Shown in pieces: positions 33,859 to 42,918 of a DNA stretch of 64,000 nucleotides. The stretch covers positions 72,312-136,311 of the forward strand of contig JAOBWK010000056.1 of the NCBI GenBank assembly GCA_025463305.1, read 5' to 3'. The notes below the pieces were generated by a model that saw only the letters and a list, made by a program, of their open reading frames with translations, was not told where the DNA came from and ran no database searches. How positions within the stretch are numbered: the stretch's first letter is position 1; each line of letters opens with the position of its first letter. The DNA comes from Ilumatobacteraceae bacterium. Its GTDB lineage: Bacteria; Actinomycetota; Acidimicrobiia; Acidimicrobiales; Ilumatobacteraceae. Made by a program: the position numbers and the translations under genes.

Positions 33859-35076
33859 ATGGCCTCCACCGACTCAGAGCCCCGATCCCCACGCACCGCT
33901 CGGGACGGCCTGCCACGCGCGCGCCGGATGCTGCTGTGCGCCGGCGTCGTGCTCGGTCTCGCCGCCGCATCGTGCGGGGCAGACCCGTCAACCGCGTCGT
34001 CGACGTCGACATCCGTGGCGAGCGCGGTGCTCGCATCGTCGAGGGTCGACATCGGCGCGGGGCTGTCGGGCGTGTCCGGACTGAGCGCCACGCAGTACGC
34101 CACCGGCCTGCTGCACGTCTCGGCGCTCGCGTTCGACTCGAGCGGCCGGCTGTGGGCTGCGACCGCCTCGCTGGCCGCCGACGGCAGCGACGGGCTGTAC
34201 GTGATCACGGCATCCGGGGCAAAACCGACCGAGGTCGTCAGCACGCTGAGCACACCGCTCGGACTGCTGTGGGTCGGCGACGAGCTCTTCGTCTCGTCGG
34301 CCGGCAAGGTGGAGGCGTACTCGGGCTTCGACGGCACGAAGTTCGCCACGGTTCGCACCGTCGTCACGTTCCCCGATGGCGTCGGCGAGGTGAACCAGAT
34401 GGCCCTGTCGCCGTCGGGTCGGATCCTGCTCGGCATCTCGTCTCCCTGCAACGCCTGCGACCTGTCGACCACTGCCGCGGAGGACGAGACCGCGGCGAGC
34501 CCGTATTCGGCGTCGATCGTGTCGTTCGAGCCCGACGGCAGCGATCTGCAGGTGTATGCGAGCGACATCCGCGCCGCCGTCGGCCTCGCGTTCTACCCCG
34601 GCACCGACATCCTGTTCGCGACGATGAACCAGCGCGACGACCTCGGCGACGCCACACCCGGCGACCTCCTCGCCACCGTCGAGGAGGGCCAGTCGTGGGG
34701 CTTCCCAAACTGCTACGGGCAGGGCGGCACGGACTGCGCCGACCAGCCGGCGGCGGTCGCCGAGCTCGATCGCCACGCGGCCGTGAGCGGCGTCGCCATC
34801 GTGACCGGTCAGCTGGGCAGCGCCACGACGTCGACAACCGGGGGCACGACGACGTCGACGACCGGCGGCACCGCGGCGATCGTCGCCGAGTGGTCGACCG
34901 GCGAGCTGGTCTCGGTGCCCCTCGACGCCGCCGCGCCGGCATCCGCGAGCACCGGGAGCGTCTTCATCACCGGCCTGCAGAGCCCGGTCGCGGTGATCGC
35001 CGGCCCGGACGGGGCGCTGTACACCGGCGACTGGACCACCGGCATCGTGTACCGGATCACCGCCGCGACGACGTGA
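33859..35076 (+). CDS. lipoprotein related to PQQ-dependent sorbosone/sugar dehydrogenases
   Basis: A 405-aa exported lipoprotein with a twin-basic N-terminus and lipobox AASC (about residue 40). The body is a beta-propeller-like repeat protein. 'GISSPCNACDL', 'VYASDIRAAVGLAFYPGTD' and 'WGFPNCYGQGGTDCAD' match the L-sorbosone dehydrogenase/PQQ glucose dehydrogenase family. It may oxidise sugars or be a non-catalytic propeller. A short TTSTTGG tandem repeat interrupts it near residue 325. The last 20 bp overlap the end of the convergent kinase gene. Confidence 0.72.
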   Translation: MASTDSEPRSPRTARDGLPRARRMLLCAGVVLGLAAASCGADPSTASSTSTSVASAVLASSRVDIGAGLSGVSGLSATQYATGLLHVSALAFDSSGRLWAATASLAADGSDGLYVITASGAKPTEVVSTLSTPLGLLWVGDELFVSSAGKVEAYSGFDGTKFATVRTVVTFPDGVGEVNQMALSPSGRILLGISSPCNACDLSTTAAEDETAASPYSASIVSFEPDGSDLQVYASDIRAAVGLAFYPGTDILFATMNQRDDLGDATPGDLLATVEEGQSWGFPNCYGQGGTDCADQPAAVAELDRHAAVSGVAIVTGQLGSATTSTTGGTTTSTTGGTAAIVAEWSTGELVSVPLDAAAPASASTGSVFITGLQSPVAVIAGPDGALYTGDWTTGIVYRITAATT

Positions 35077-36469
35077 CGAGCAGCGGCAGGGTGATCGTCA
35101 CGGTCGCCCCGCCGCCCGGGGTCGGGTCGATCCTGACCGTGCCCCGGTGGGCCATCACGATCGCGTGCACGATCGACAGGCCGAGCCCGCTGCCGCCGCG
35201 ATCTCGCGAACGCGATGCGTCGGCACGGACGAACCGCTCGAAGACCCGCTCGGTCAGCTCGGTCGGGATGCCCTCGCCGTGGTCGACGATCGAGAGCGCC
35301 ACCGACTCCGCGCCCGGCGCGGCGAGCACCACGATCTCCAACGGCGTGCCGCCCGGCGAGTGGACGAGCGCGTTGGTGACCACGTTGGCGAGCACCTGCC
35401 GCAACCGGTCCTCGTCGCCGCACACGACGATCGGCCCGTCGCCGATCACCCGCACCAAGCGGGTCGGATCGACCGCGTGCGCATCGCGGGCCGCATCGGC
35501 CGCGAGCTGCGCGAGGTCGACCGGATCGGTGGCCATCGGGCGCTGGCCGTCGAGCTTGGCGAGCAGCAGGAGATCGTCGACGAGGCTGCCCATCCGCACC
35601 GCCTCCTGCTCGGTGCGGCGCATCGCATCGTCGCGTTCGATCACCCCGTCGAGCGCACCGTGGCGGTACAGCTCGGCGTAGCCACGGATCGTGGCCACGG
35701 GCGTGCGCAGCTCGTGCGACGCATCGGCGATGAACTGCTGCAGCCTGGACTGCGCCGCCGACCGCTCGTCGAACGCGACCTCGATCCGTTCGAGCATCGT
35801 GTTCAACGCCAACGCGAGCTCGCCGGCCTCGGTGCTCGGGTGGGCAACCGGCACCCGCGACGAGAGGTCACCGGCGGCGATCGACGACGCGGCCGACGCC
35901 ATCGACTTCAGCGGCCGCACACCGAGGTGGATGACCCACCAGCCGACGAGCAGCAGCACGACGCCGCTGATCCCCGACACGAGCAGCTCCAGCGCGATCA
36001 GGTGCGACACCGCGTTGTCCACGGAGTCCATCGGCAACGCGACGAGCACGACCTCCTGATGGCCGATCCCGATCGCATGCACCCGGTAGCGGACGCCGCT
36101 CGCGGTGCTCTGCACGGTGTACGTGCCGTCGTTCCCCGCCGCGCGGCGCGCCTGATCGACGTTCACCACCGGCAGCGCCTGCTCGGCATCGGTGTAGTCG
36201 GGCACGAACAGGGTCTCGTACGAACCGTCGGCCGCGATCAGGCCGAGGTAGATCGTGCTCAGCTGATGGATCTCCGTGCTGACGTTCGGCCCGCCCGGCC
36301 GCTGGCTGTCGAAGTCGAAGGAGCGCACCAGCTCGCCGGCGCTGTCGAGCTGGGCGTCGAGCTGGGCCTGGAGGTTGACCCGGGTGGTGTGCGCGACGGT
36401 GAACGCACCGACGCCGATCACCAACGCGATCAGCACCAGGGCGGCGAGCACCCGCGATCGGAGCGACAC
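35057..36469 (-). CDS. sensor histidine kinase (HAMP, HisKA, HATPase)
   Basis: A 470-aa membrane kinase with TM1 near residues 8-26, an extracytoplasmic sensor of about 130 residues, TM2 near 160-182, HAMP (about 183-235), HisKA with phospho-acceptor His252 in ASHELRTP, and a catalytic ATPase domain with N-box 'NVVTNALVHS', G1 'DHGEGIP' and G2 'GGSGLGLSIV'. It should phosphorylate the response regulator encoded 4 bp upstream in the same operon. Its resemblance to PrrB/TcrY/MprB-type actinobacterial kinases is general; the stimulus is unknown. Confidence 0.92.
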   Translation of the reverse strand: MSLRSRVLAALVLIALVIGVGAFTVAHTTRVNLQAQLDAQLDSAGELVRSFDFDSQRPGGPNVSTEIHQLSTIYLGLIAADGSYETLFVPDYTDAEQALPVVNVDQARRAAGNDGTYTVQSTASGVRYRVHAIGIGHQEVVLVALPMDSVDNAVSHLIALELLVSGISGVVLLLVGWWVIHLGVRPLKSMASAASSIAAGDLSSRVPVAHPSTEAGELALALNTMLERIEVAFDERSAAQSRLQQFIADASHELRTPVATIRGYAELYRHGALDGVIERDDAMRRTEQEAVRMGSLVDDLLLLAKLDGQRPMATDPVDLAQLAADAARDAHAVDPTRLVRVIGDGPIVVCGDEDRLRQVLANVVTNALVHSPGGTPLEIVVLAAPGAESVALSIVDHGEGIPTELTERVFERFVRADASRSRDRGGSGLGLSIVHAIVMAHRGTVRIDPTPGGGATVTITLPLLVTSSRR

Positions 36470-36473
36470 GACA

Positions 36474-37160
36474 TCACTTCGGATCGCGCAGGCTGTACCC
36501 GACGCCGCGCACGGTACGGATCAGGTGCGGCTCGGTGCTGTCGATCTTGCGCCGCAGGTAGCGCACGTAGGTCTCGACGACGCTGCCGTCACCGAAGTCG
36601 TACTGCCACACGGCCTGGAGGATCTGCGTCTTCGACAGCACCCGACCCTGGTTGATCATCAGGAAGCGCAAGAGGCTGTACTCGGTGGGGGTCAGGTCCA
36701 CCTCGACCCCGCCGCGCGTCACGACGTGCGCGGTGTCGTCGACGACGAGGTCGGCGCAAGTGAGCAGGTCGTCACGCTGGCGGCTCGCCCCCGCCCGACG
36801 GAGCACCGTGCCCACTCGAGCGACGAGCTCGTCGAGGCTGAAAGGCTTGACGAGGTAGTCGTCGCCGCCGATCGTCAGCCCCTGCACCTTCGCGTCCGTG
36901 GAGTCGCGCGCCGACAGGAACACCACCGGCACCGTGCTGCCCACCGAGCGCAGCCGGCGGCAGACCTCGAACCCGTCGAGGTCGGGCAGCATCACGTCCA
37001 ACAGGATCAGGTCGGGCGGGACGGCGTCGTCGATCATCGCGAGCGCGGACCGCCCGTTGTCGGTGGAGCTCACCTCGAACCCGTTGTACCGGAGAGCCGC
37101 CTCGAGCATCGAGCGCAGGTTCTCTTCGTCGTCCACCAGCAGCAACCGTTCACCTGACAT
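36474..37160 (-). CDS. OmpR-family response regulator
   Basis: A 228-aa regulator. The receiver domain has the acidic pair at 10-11, phospho-acceptor Asp55 (LILLDVMLPD) and Lys105 (VKPF). The C-terminal winged helix (about 130-225) includes 'LTPTEYSLLRFLMINQGRVLSKTQILQAVW' and 'VRYLRRKID'. It is first in a two-gene operon with the kinase. Upstream, CTGCG...TGAG-like direct repeats at 37176-37200 could be its own binding site, a weak suggestion. A small secreted protein gene is divergent and may be a target. Confidence 0.93.
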   Translation of the reverse strand: MSGERLLLVDDEENLRSMLEAALRYNGFEVSSTDNGRSALAMIDDAVPPDLILLDVMLPDLDGFEVCRRLRSVGSTVPVVFLSARDSTDAKVQGLTIGGDDYLVKPFSLDELVARVGTVLRRAGASRQRDDLLTCADLVVDDTAHVVTRGGVEVDLTPTEYSLLRFLMINQGRVLSKTQILQAVWQYDFGDGSVVETYVRYLRRKIDSTEPHLIRTVRGVGYSLRDPK

Positions 37161-37352
37161 GGCACGAGGGTGTCCCTGCGGGGTGAGGACTGCGTGTGAG
37201 ACGCGTAAGAGCCCGCCGGGAACGCCGGCACGGATTCACGGCGACTTCCCGGTCTGGGCGCAGGTCGGCTCACGGGCCGGTGTCGTTCGATGGCACTCAC
37301 GAAACGGCAGCACCCCGGTGCCGCCCAGCACAACGAAGGGAGGTGTAACAAC

Positions 37353-37673
37353 ATGAGAACTTCCATCCGGAAATATGTCGCAGCAGCGTCTCTCGCAGGT
37401 GTCCTCGGCATCGGCGGAGCCGCCGTCGCCTCGGCTGCCCACGCCAGCAGCCCCGCCCATGTCGTCCCAGCGGCGACGGGCGGCTCTTCCACCGGTTCGT
37501 CGACCACCGACGACTCCGGCACGGCCAGCACGGACAACTCGACCTCGACGCCGACTGCACCGGCCGACAAGACGAACTGCCCGGGCATGGACGGGTCCGG
37601 TCCCGCCAGGGGTCAGGCCCCTGCCTCCAGCTCGAGCACGGACGGCACGGCAACCGCCGGCACCAACGTGTGA
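37353..37673 (+). CDS. small secreted Ser/Thr/Ala-rich protein
   Basis: A 106-aa exported protein. The signal peptide (YVAAASLAGVLGIGGAAVASAAHA) is followed by a low-complexity Ser/Thr/Ala/Asp/Gly tail with one cysteine (TNCPGMDGSG). No domain is recognisable. A strong ribosome-binding site (AAGGGAGGTG) precedes the ATG at 37353. It is divergent from the response regulator gene and followed by a strong terminator, so it is probably a single-gene transcript, possibly under control of that two-component system. Confidence 0.7.
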   Translation: MRTSIRKYVAAASLAGVLGIGGAAVASAAHASSPAHVVPAATGGSSTGSSTTDDSGTASTDNSTSTPTAPADKTNCPGMDGSGPARGQAPASSSSTDGTATAGTNV

Positions 37674-37687
37674 GCAACCAGCGTGTC

Positions 37688-37713
37688 GGGCCCGGTCATC
37701 GTCGACCGGGCCC
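37688..37713 (+). terminator. strong terminator hairpin
   Basis: A perfect 10-bp stem, GGGCCCGGTC-N6-GACCGGGCCC, lies 14 nt after the stop of the small secreted protein gene. Confidence 0.75.
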
Positions 37714-37788
37714 GGCCCGCATCACCCCCTTCTCGCGATCCCAAGCCCCTCCCCTCTCCGAACCTGCGCACCCGAACGGACGATCCCC

Positions 37789-38922
37789 ATGGACCCCACC
37801 ACCCCCACGACACCCGCCATGCCCTCGACGATCACGTCGACGCTCGTCGGCGCCCCGCCCGCGAGCAACCCGCGGTCGGCCGAGTCGGTCATCGAAGAGG
37901 CCATGTTCGAGGCCAAACGTGTCCTCGTCGGCCAGGACCGGATGATCGAGCGGCTCTTCGTCTGCTGGCTGGCCCGCGGCCACTGCCTGCTCGAGGGTGC
38001 GCCCGGTCTGGCCAAGACGCTCGCCGCCGAGACGATGGCACGGATCCTCGGCGGCACGTTCGCCCGGATCCAGTTCACCCCCGACCTCGTGCCCAGCGAC
38101 CTCGTCGGCACCCGCATCTACCGGCCGTCGCAGGAGCGCTTCGACACCGAGCTCGGACCGATCTTCGCCAACATCGTGCTCGCCGACGAGATCAACCGGG
38201 CGCCCGCCAAGGTGCAGTCGGCGCTGCTCGAGGTGATGGCCGAGCGCCACGTCTCGATCGGCGGCGTCACCCATCCGGTGCCGCTGCCGTTCCTCGTGCT
38301 CGCCACCCAGAACCCGATCGAGAGCGAGGGCGTGTACCCACTGCCCGAGGCACAACGCGACCGCTTCCTGATGAAGGTCCTCGTCGACTACCCCACCCGT
38401 TCCGAGGAGGCCGAGATCGTGCGCCGGATGAGCGTCGATCCGCCGAAGGCGATGCGCCTGCTCGATCCGGAGCGGCTCGTCGAGCTGCAGCAGGAAGCCG
38501 ACCGGGTCTTCGTGCACGACGCCGTGCTCGACTACGCCGTCCGGTTGGTGCTCGCCACGCGCCATCCCGCCGAGCACGGCCTGCCCGACCTCGAGCCACT
38601 GATCGCGCACGGTGCGAGCCCACGGGCCACGCTCGGTCTGGTCGCCGCCGCTCGTGGCCTCGCCGTGCTGCGCGGCCGCCGGTACGCGCTGCCGCAGGAC
38701 GTCTTCGATGTCGTGCGCGACGTGCTCCGGCATCGGATCCTGCTCACGTACGAGGCGCTCGCCGACGACGTCACCGCTGAGCAGATCGTCCACCGCATCG
38801 GCTCGACCGTGGTCGCACCGCGCGTCACGCCCACCCAGGACGGCGTGATCTACCCGGCCAGCCAGACGGGGATCCCCGGCCCGATGCCAGCCCCGGGTGG
38901 CGCGATCGCGGTGGCATCATGA
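37789..38922 (+). CDS. MoxR-family AAA ATPase
   Basis: A 377-aa AAA+ chaperone-like ATPase with Walker A 'LEGAPGLAKT', Walker B 'IVLADEINRAPAK', sensor 'VLATQNPIESEGVYPLPEAQRDRFL' and 'GASPRATLGL'. MoxR proteins act with DUF58 and VWA-domain proteins, as encoded here in order, to insert metals or assemble and mature partner complexes at the membrane. ATG 37789 begins after a weak GGA. The Pro/Thr-rich first 30 residues are not conserved. It overlaps the DUF58 gene by ATGA. Confidence 0.92.
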   Translation: MDPTTPTTPAMPSTITSTLVGAPPASNPRSAESVIEEAMFEAKRVLVGQDRMIERLFVCWLARGHCLLEGAPGLAKTLAAETMARILGGTFARIQFTPDLVPSDLVGTRIYRPSQERFDTELGPIFANIVLADEINRAPAKVQSALLEVMAERHVSIGGVTHPVPLPFLVLATQNPIESEGVYPLPEAQRDRFLMKVLVDYPTRSEEAEIVRRMSVDPPKAMRLLDPERLVELQQEADRVFVHDAVLDYAVRLVLATRHPAEHGLPDLEPLIAHGASPRATLGLVAAARGLAVLRGRRYALPQDVFDVVRDVLRHRILLTYEALADDVTAEQIVHRIGSTVVAPRVTPTQDGVIYPASQTGIPGPMPAPGGAIAVAS

Positions 38923-39827
38923 GCGCCGCAGCCCCGTCAGGGGCGCGCGAGGTGTCCGCCCGCGAGAAGTCGCTCCGCCAGATCGAGCTGCGCGTCAACC
39001 GCCACCTCGACGGGCTGCTCCACGGCGACCACGTGAGCCTGATGCGCGGGCCCGGCATGGACGCCGGTGACGCCCGCCTCTACCAACCCGGCGACGACGC
39101 CCGCCGGATCGACTGGGCGCTTACCGCGCGCAAGAACGAGACGCACGTCCGCGACACCGTCGCCGACCGCGAGCTCGAGGTGTGGTTCGTCGTCGACGGC
39201 ACGCCCAGTCTCGACTTCGGCACCGCGCTGCGCGAGAAGCGCGACCTCGCCCTCGCCACGGTCGGTGCGCTCGCGCTCATCGCCGTGCGCAACGGCAACC
39301 GGATCGCTGCCGTGTGCTTCGACGGTGACAGCTCGTGGGTCGTGCCGCCACGCACGGGACGCGACGCCGCGATGGCGATGATGCACACCCTCCAGCACCG
39401 ACCACGCTGCGAGCGCGGGGCCGGCTCGTTGGCAGCAGCGCTGCGACGCACGCGCACCCTCGCCCGCCGCCGGGGCCTCGTCGTGGTCGTCACCGATCTG
39501 CTCGACGACGGCGAGTGGGCCCGCGAGCTGCGCGCCCTCGGGTCGCGTCACGAGGTCATCGTCGCCGAGATCCGCGATCCGCGCGAGGACGAGCTGCCCG
39601 CCGTCGGTCTGCTCACCCTCGTCGATCCGGAGACCGGCCGCCGCCAGGAGGTCCAGACCAACAGCGCACGGATGCGCGAACGCTTCGCCCGAGCGGCTGC
39701 CGAGCGGCGCGAGACAGCGCGGCGCTCCGCCCGGGGCGCCGGTGCGTCGCACATCGTGCTGTCCACCGACCGCGACTGGCTGCTCGACATCGTCCGCTTC
39801 ACCACGGCCCGCAGGGCACGGCGATGA
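38919..39827 (+). CDS. DUF58 domain-containing protein
   Basis: A 302-aa protein with the DUF58 signature 'GDARLYQPGDDARRIDWALTARKNETHVRD' and a VWA-like fold ('VWFVVDGTPSLDFG', a degenerate MIDAS). Unlike many DUF58 proteins it has no N-terminal TM helices and appears cytoplasmic. It sits between MoxR and the VWA membrane protein with ATGA overlaps on both sides, so the three are co-translated and probably act as one complex. Confidence 0.9.
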   Translation: MSAAAPSGAREVSAREKSLRQIELRVNRHLDGLLHGDHVSLMRGPGMDAGDARLYQPGDDARRIDWALTARKNETHVRDTVADRELEVWFVVDGTPSLDFGTALREKRDLALATVGALALIAVRNGNRIAAVCFDGDSSWVVPPRTGRDAAMAMMHTLQHRPRCERGAGSLAAALRRTRTLARRRGLVVVVTDLLDDGEWARELRALGSRHEVIVAEIRDPREDELPAVGLLTLVDPETGRRQEVQTNSARMRERFARAAAERRETARRSARGAGASHIVLSTDRDWLLDIVRFTTARRARR

Positions 39828-40819
39828 CCGCCATCACCTTCCTCGCCCCCGGCTGGCTGTGGCTGCTCGTCGCGATCGCCGGACTGGTCGCCACGTACGT
39901 CGTGCTCCAGCATCGTCGCCGGCACTACGCCGTCCGGTTCACGAACCTCGACCTCCTGTCGTCGGTCGCGCCGAAGCGACCGGGATGGCGACGGCACTTG
40001 GCCGCCGCGCTGATCGGGCTCGGCCTGACCTCGATGGTGATCGCCATCGCCCGACCGGTCCGCCAGGAGCAGGTGGCACGCGACCACGCGACGATCATGC
40101 TCGTCGTCGACGTGTCAGCGTCGATGGACGCCACCGATGTCTCGCCGACCCGCATCCAGGCGGCCATCACCGCTGCGGAGTCGTTCGTGGCCGACGTGCC
40201 GGCGGCGTACGAGGTCGGCCTGATCGCCTACGACAAGACCGCCACCGTCCTGTCGACGCCCACCACCGATCGCGGTGAACTGCTGACCGCGCTCGCGAAC
40301 CTGCAGACCGGACCGGGCACCGCCACGGGCGACGCGCTGCAGGTCGCGGTCGACACCATCACCTCGCACATCGCGGCGACGACGGCGAGCACGGGCATCA
40401 CCAACGCATCCGCGACGGTGAGCACAGAACCGGCCGAGGCGGCGATCGTGCTGCTGTCCGACGGCAAGTCGACGGTGGGCTCGGATGTCGCCACGGGTGC
40501 CAAGGCAGCGTCCGAAGCCGGCATCTCCGTCACGACCATCGCGTACGGCACCGCGAGCGGCACCGTCACCGTCGACGGCCAGACGGTGGCGGTCCCCTCG
40601 GACCCGGCGACGATGAGCGAGATCGCCACCGACACCGGAGGCTCCTCGTTCACCGCCACCAGCGGGGCCGAGCTGAGCAAGGTGTACGCCAACATCCAGC
40701 AGCACATCGGCTACACGAGCGAGCCGGTGGAGATCCTCCGGGTCTTCGTGGTCCTCGCGATCATCGCCCTGATCCTCGGGGCCGCTGCCTCGATGCTGTG
40801 GGGTGGTCGGTTCCTCTGA
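39824..40819 (+). CDS. VWA-domain membrane protein (BatA-like)
   Basis: A 331-aa protein with an N-terminal TM helix ('WLWLLVAIAGLVATYVVL'), a second near residues 60-80, a von Willebrand A domain with MIDAS 'DVSASMDATD', and a C-terminal TM helix ('VFVVLAIIALILGAAASMLW'). This is the Bat/Aerotolerance-type layout, with the metal-binding adhesion domain facing outward. It is the third gene of the MoxR-DUF58-VWA operon. The role is complex assembly or stress tolerance by family analogy only. Confidence 0.9.
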   Translation: MTAITFLAPGWLWLLVAIAGLVATYVVLQHRRRHYAVRFTNLDLLSSVAPKRPGWRRHLAAALIGLGLTSMVIAIARPVRQEQVARDHATIMLVVDVSASMDATDVSPTRIQAAITAAESFVADVPAAYEVGLIAYDKTATVLSTPTTDRGELLTALANLQTGPGTATGDALQVAVDTITSHIAATTASTGITNASATVSTEPAEAAIVLLSDGKSTVGSDVATGAKAASEAGISVTTIAYGTASGTVTVDGQTVAVPSDPATMSEIATDTGGSSFTATSGAELSKVYANIQQHIGYTSEPVEILRVFVVLAIIALILGAAASMLWGGRFL

Positions 40820-40879
40820 GCCGGGTCCCCGAACCTCTCCGCGAACGCGGTGTTCATCCGCCGTTCGCGGAGGGCTGGC

Positions 40880-40905
40880 TACCCTCGCCCACATGGGTGA
40901 GACGC
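40880..40905 (+). promoter_or_regulatory. TACCCT -10 box and 13-bp duplication at a start codon
   Basis: TACCCT (40880-40885) lies 7 nt before an ATG at 40893. That ATG opens a 6-codon frame (MGETHG, stop at 40911-40913) out of frame with the phosphoribosyltransferase. ATGGGTGAGA is duplicated at 40893-40902 and 40906-40915, and the second copy is the in-frame start. The first copy doubles as a GGTGAG Shine-Dalgarno sequence. Confidence 0.4.
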
Positions 40906-41523
40906 ATGGGTGAGATCGTCGGCGGCGGCGCGCAGTACCGGGTCCAGATCGGCAGCCAGCAGATCGATCTGCCGATCGTGCCGATCAACCCGGACCTCGC
41001 GATCTCGCTGCTGATGACGATCGATGTCGGCATCAGCTTCCTCGCCAGGGCCGGCCAGGACCTCGCCGACCGGATCGCCGACACCAAGCCCGACATCGTC
41101 GTGTCGGCGGCCACGCTCGGCATACCGGTGGCCATCGAGACCAGCCGGGCCCTCGGGCTCGACGACTACCTGATCCTCCAGAAGACGCAGAAGCTGCACC
41201 TCGCCGATGCGCTCCGCGAGCCATTGTCGTCGATCACCACCGGCGGCGCGCAGGAGCTGCTCCTCGACCGGGCACGCATCCCCGCCGTCGCCGGCCGGAA
41301 GGTCGCACTCGTCGACGACGTCATCGCCAGCGGTGGCAGCATGGTGGCCTCGCTGCGGCTGCTGCGCTCGGCCGGCGCCGACGTGGTGGTGATCGGCACC
41401 CTGCTGCGCGAAGGCAACGACTGGGCCGGTGCGCTCGGCGACGACGCGGGTCTGCTGCGCTCGCTCGGCACGATCCCGCTGTTCGGCAAGGACGCGAGCG
41501 GAGCGTGGACGGAGCGTCCGTGA
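40906..41523 (+). CDS. purine (adenine-type) phosphoribosyltransferase
   Basis: A 205-aa cytoplasmic type I PRTase. The PRPP-binding motif 'KVALVDDVIASGGSMVA' is clear, and 'AATLGIPVAIETSRALGLDDY' with 'LQKTQKLHL' matches the hood/loop of adenine and xanthine PRTases. It transfers a phosphoribosyl group from PRPP to a purine base, giving a nucleotide. The start is ATG 40906, the second of two duplicated ATGGGTGAGA copies. It is coupled by GTGA overlap to an amidohydrolase of the nucleobase/nucleoside deaminase superfamily, suggesting a purine salvage pair. Confidence 0.82.
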   Translation: MGEIVGGGAQYRVQIGSQQIDLPIVPINPDLAISLLMTIDVGISFLARAGQDLADRIADTKPDIVVSAATLGIPVAIETSRALGLDDYLILQKTQKLHLADALREPLSSITTGGAQELLLDRARIPAVAGRKVALVDDVIASGGSMVASLRLLRSAGADVVVIGTLLREGNDWAGALGDDAGLLRSLGTIPLFGKDASGAWTERP

Positions 41524-42887
41524 CCGCACCGGCGCGGCAGATCATCACCGCAGATGTGGTGGTGACGTGCGACGTGGAGCACCGGGTGTTCGAACCCGGA
41601 TGGGTGCGCATCGTCGATGGCCGCATCGATGCTCTCGGCGCCGGCGCGCCGGATCCGCTCGACATCCTCTCGTCGGATCTCGTCGACGTGCTGCACGTCG
41701 ATCTGCTGATGCCGGGCCTGATCAGCGCCCATCAGCATCCCGTCGACGTGCTCGTGCGCGGTGGGCCGATCGGACCGACGTTCCACGACTGGCTGTTCGG
41801 CACCTTCCACGCTGGGCTCGCGCACGCGACAGACGACGACAGCGCGATGGGCATCGCCGTCGTGCGGTCGGCCGGGCTCGCGGCCGGGATCACGACCATC
41901 GTCGACTGCTGGTCGGTCGGTCCGGTCGACGATCCCGCTCGGTTCGAGGCGTGTGCCGTCGCGTCGATCGAGGCCCACATCGCGAGCGGTGGGCGCACGG
42001 TGTTCGCGCCGATGTTCTGCGAGATCGTCCCGGCCGGCATGCCGCTCGATCGCGGCATCGATCCTCAGCGGTTGTGCCGGCCGTACCAGGACACGCTGGA
42101 CATGGTGGCCCGACTCGACGGCGGTCATCGCGGCGACCGGTTGTCGGTGACGCCGTCACCGGAGCTGCCGGACATGTGCACGGCCGAGGGCCTGCGAGCC
42201 GCCCACGAGATGGCCACTGCCTTCGGCACCAAGCTGCCGATGCACACCTGCACCTCCCCCCCGAGCCGCGCCGCGTGCGGGCCCGACGAGCTCGAGGCCT
42301 TCGGTCTGCTCGGGCCCGATCTGCTGGCGGCGCACTGCAGTGCGCTCGACGACACGGACATCGCCCGCATCGGTGGTGCCGGGGTCGGCGTGGCCCACTG
42401 CCCGAGCTCGTCGCGGGCACTGGGCGGTACGAAGCTGACCCCGATGGTGGCCCTGCGTCGGGCCGGCGCATCGGGTGGGCTCGGGCTCGACAACCAGTCG
42501 CTGCAGGCCGGGTCCGACCTCTTCTCCGAGGCCCGACAGGCGATCCTCGGCGCGGCCGGTCAGGGCGACGTGCTCTCCGCGCAGGCCGCGCTCGACCTGC
42601 TCACCGCCGAAGGGGCGCGCACGATCGGGCTCGGCGATCGCTGCGGGTCGATCGAGGTCGGCAGGTTCGCGGACCTCGTCGCGCTCGACACCTCACGCGC
42701 CCACTGGTGGCCTCGCGGCAGCGACTGGCCGACCTCGATCATCACGTGCGCGCGGGCCGACGATGTCGAGCTGGTGATGGTGGCCGGTGCTGTCGTCGCG
42801 CGTGGAGGCCTCGCCCTCGTCGGTGGCGACCACCACGGACTCGACGCTGCAGCCCGCCGGATCCGAACCGCCCGCGGCTGGTCGTGA
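41520..42887 (+). CDS. amidohydrolase (nucleobase/SAH-MTA deaminase-like, Atz/Trz superfamily)
   Basis: A 455-aa metal-dependent hydrolase with 'LISAHQHPVDVL' (HxH), 'LPMHTCTSP' (His), 'AAHCSALDD' (His) and 'GLGLDNQSLQAGSDLF' (metal Asp), a complete single-metal amidohydrolase set. The closest functional groups are guanine deaminase, 5-methylthioadenosine/SAH deaminase and atrazine chlorohydrolase-type enzymes. GTG 41520 has GGAG 5 nt upstream and overlaps the PRTase stop. The coupling to a purine PRTase favours a purine-base substrate. Confidence 0.83.
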   Translation: MTAPARQIITADVVVTCDVEHRVFEPGWVRIVDGRIDALGAGAPDPLDILSSDLVDVLHVDLLMPGLISAHQHPVDVLVRGGPIGPTFHDWLFGTFHAGLAHATDDDSAMGIAVVRSAGLAAGITTIVDCWSVGPVDDPARFEACAVASIEAHIASGGRTVFAPMFCEIVPAGMPLDRGIDPQRLCRPYQDTLDMVARLDGGHRGDRLSVTPSPELPDMCTAEGLRAAHEMATAFGTKLPMHTCTSPPSRAACGPDELEAFGLLGPDLLAAHCSALDDTDIARIGGAGVGVAHCPSSSRALGGTKLTPMVALRRAGASGGLGLDNQSLQAGSDLFSEARQAILGAAGQGDVLSAQAALDLLTAEGARTIGLGDRCGSIEVGRFADLVALDTSRAHWWPRGSDWPTSIITCARADDVELVMVAGAVVARGGLALVGGDHHGLDAAARRIRTARGWS

Positions 42888-42918
42888 GCTGAAGTCCCGT
42901 CGTTCAGGGACCGAGCGG

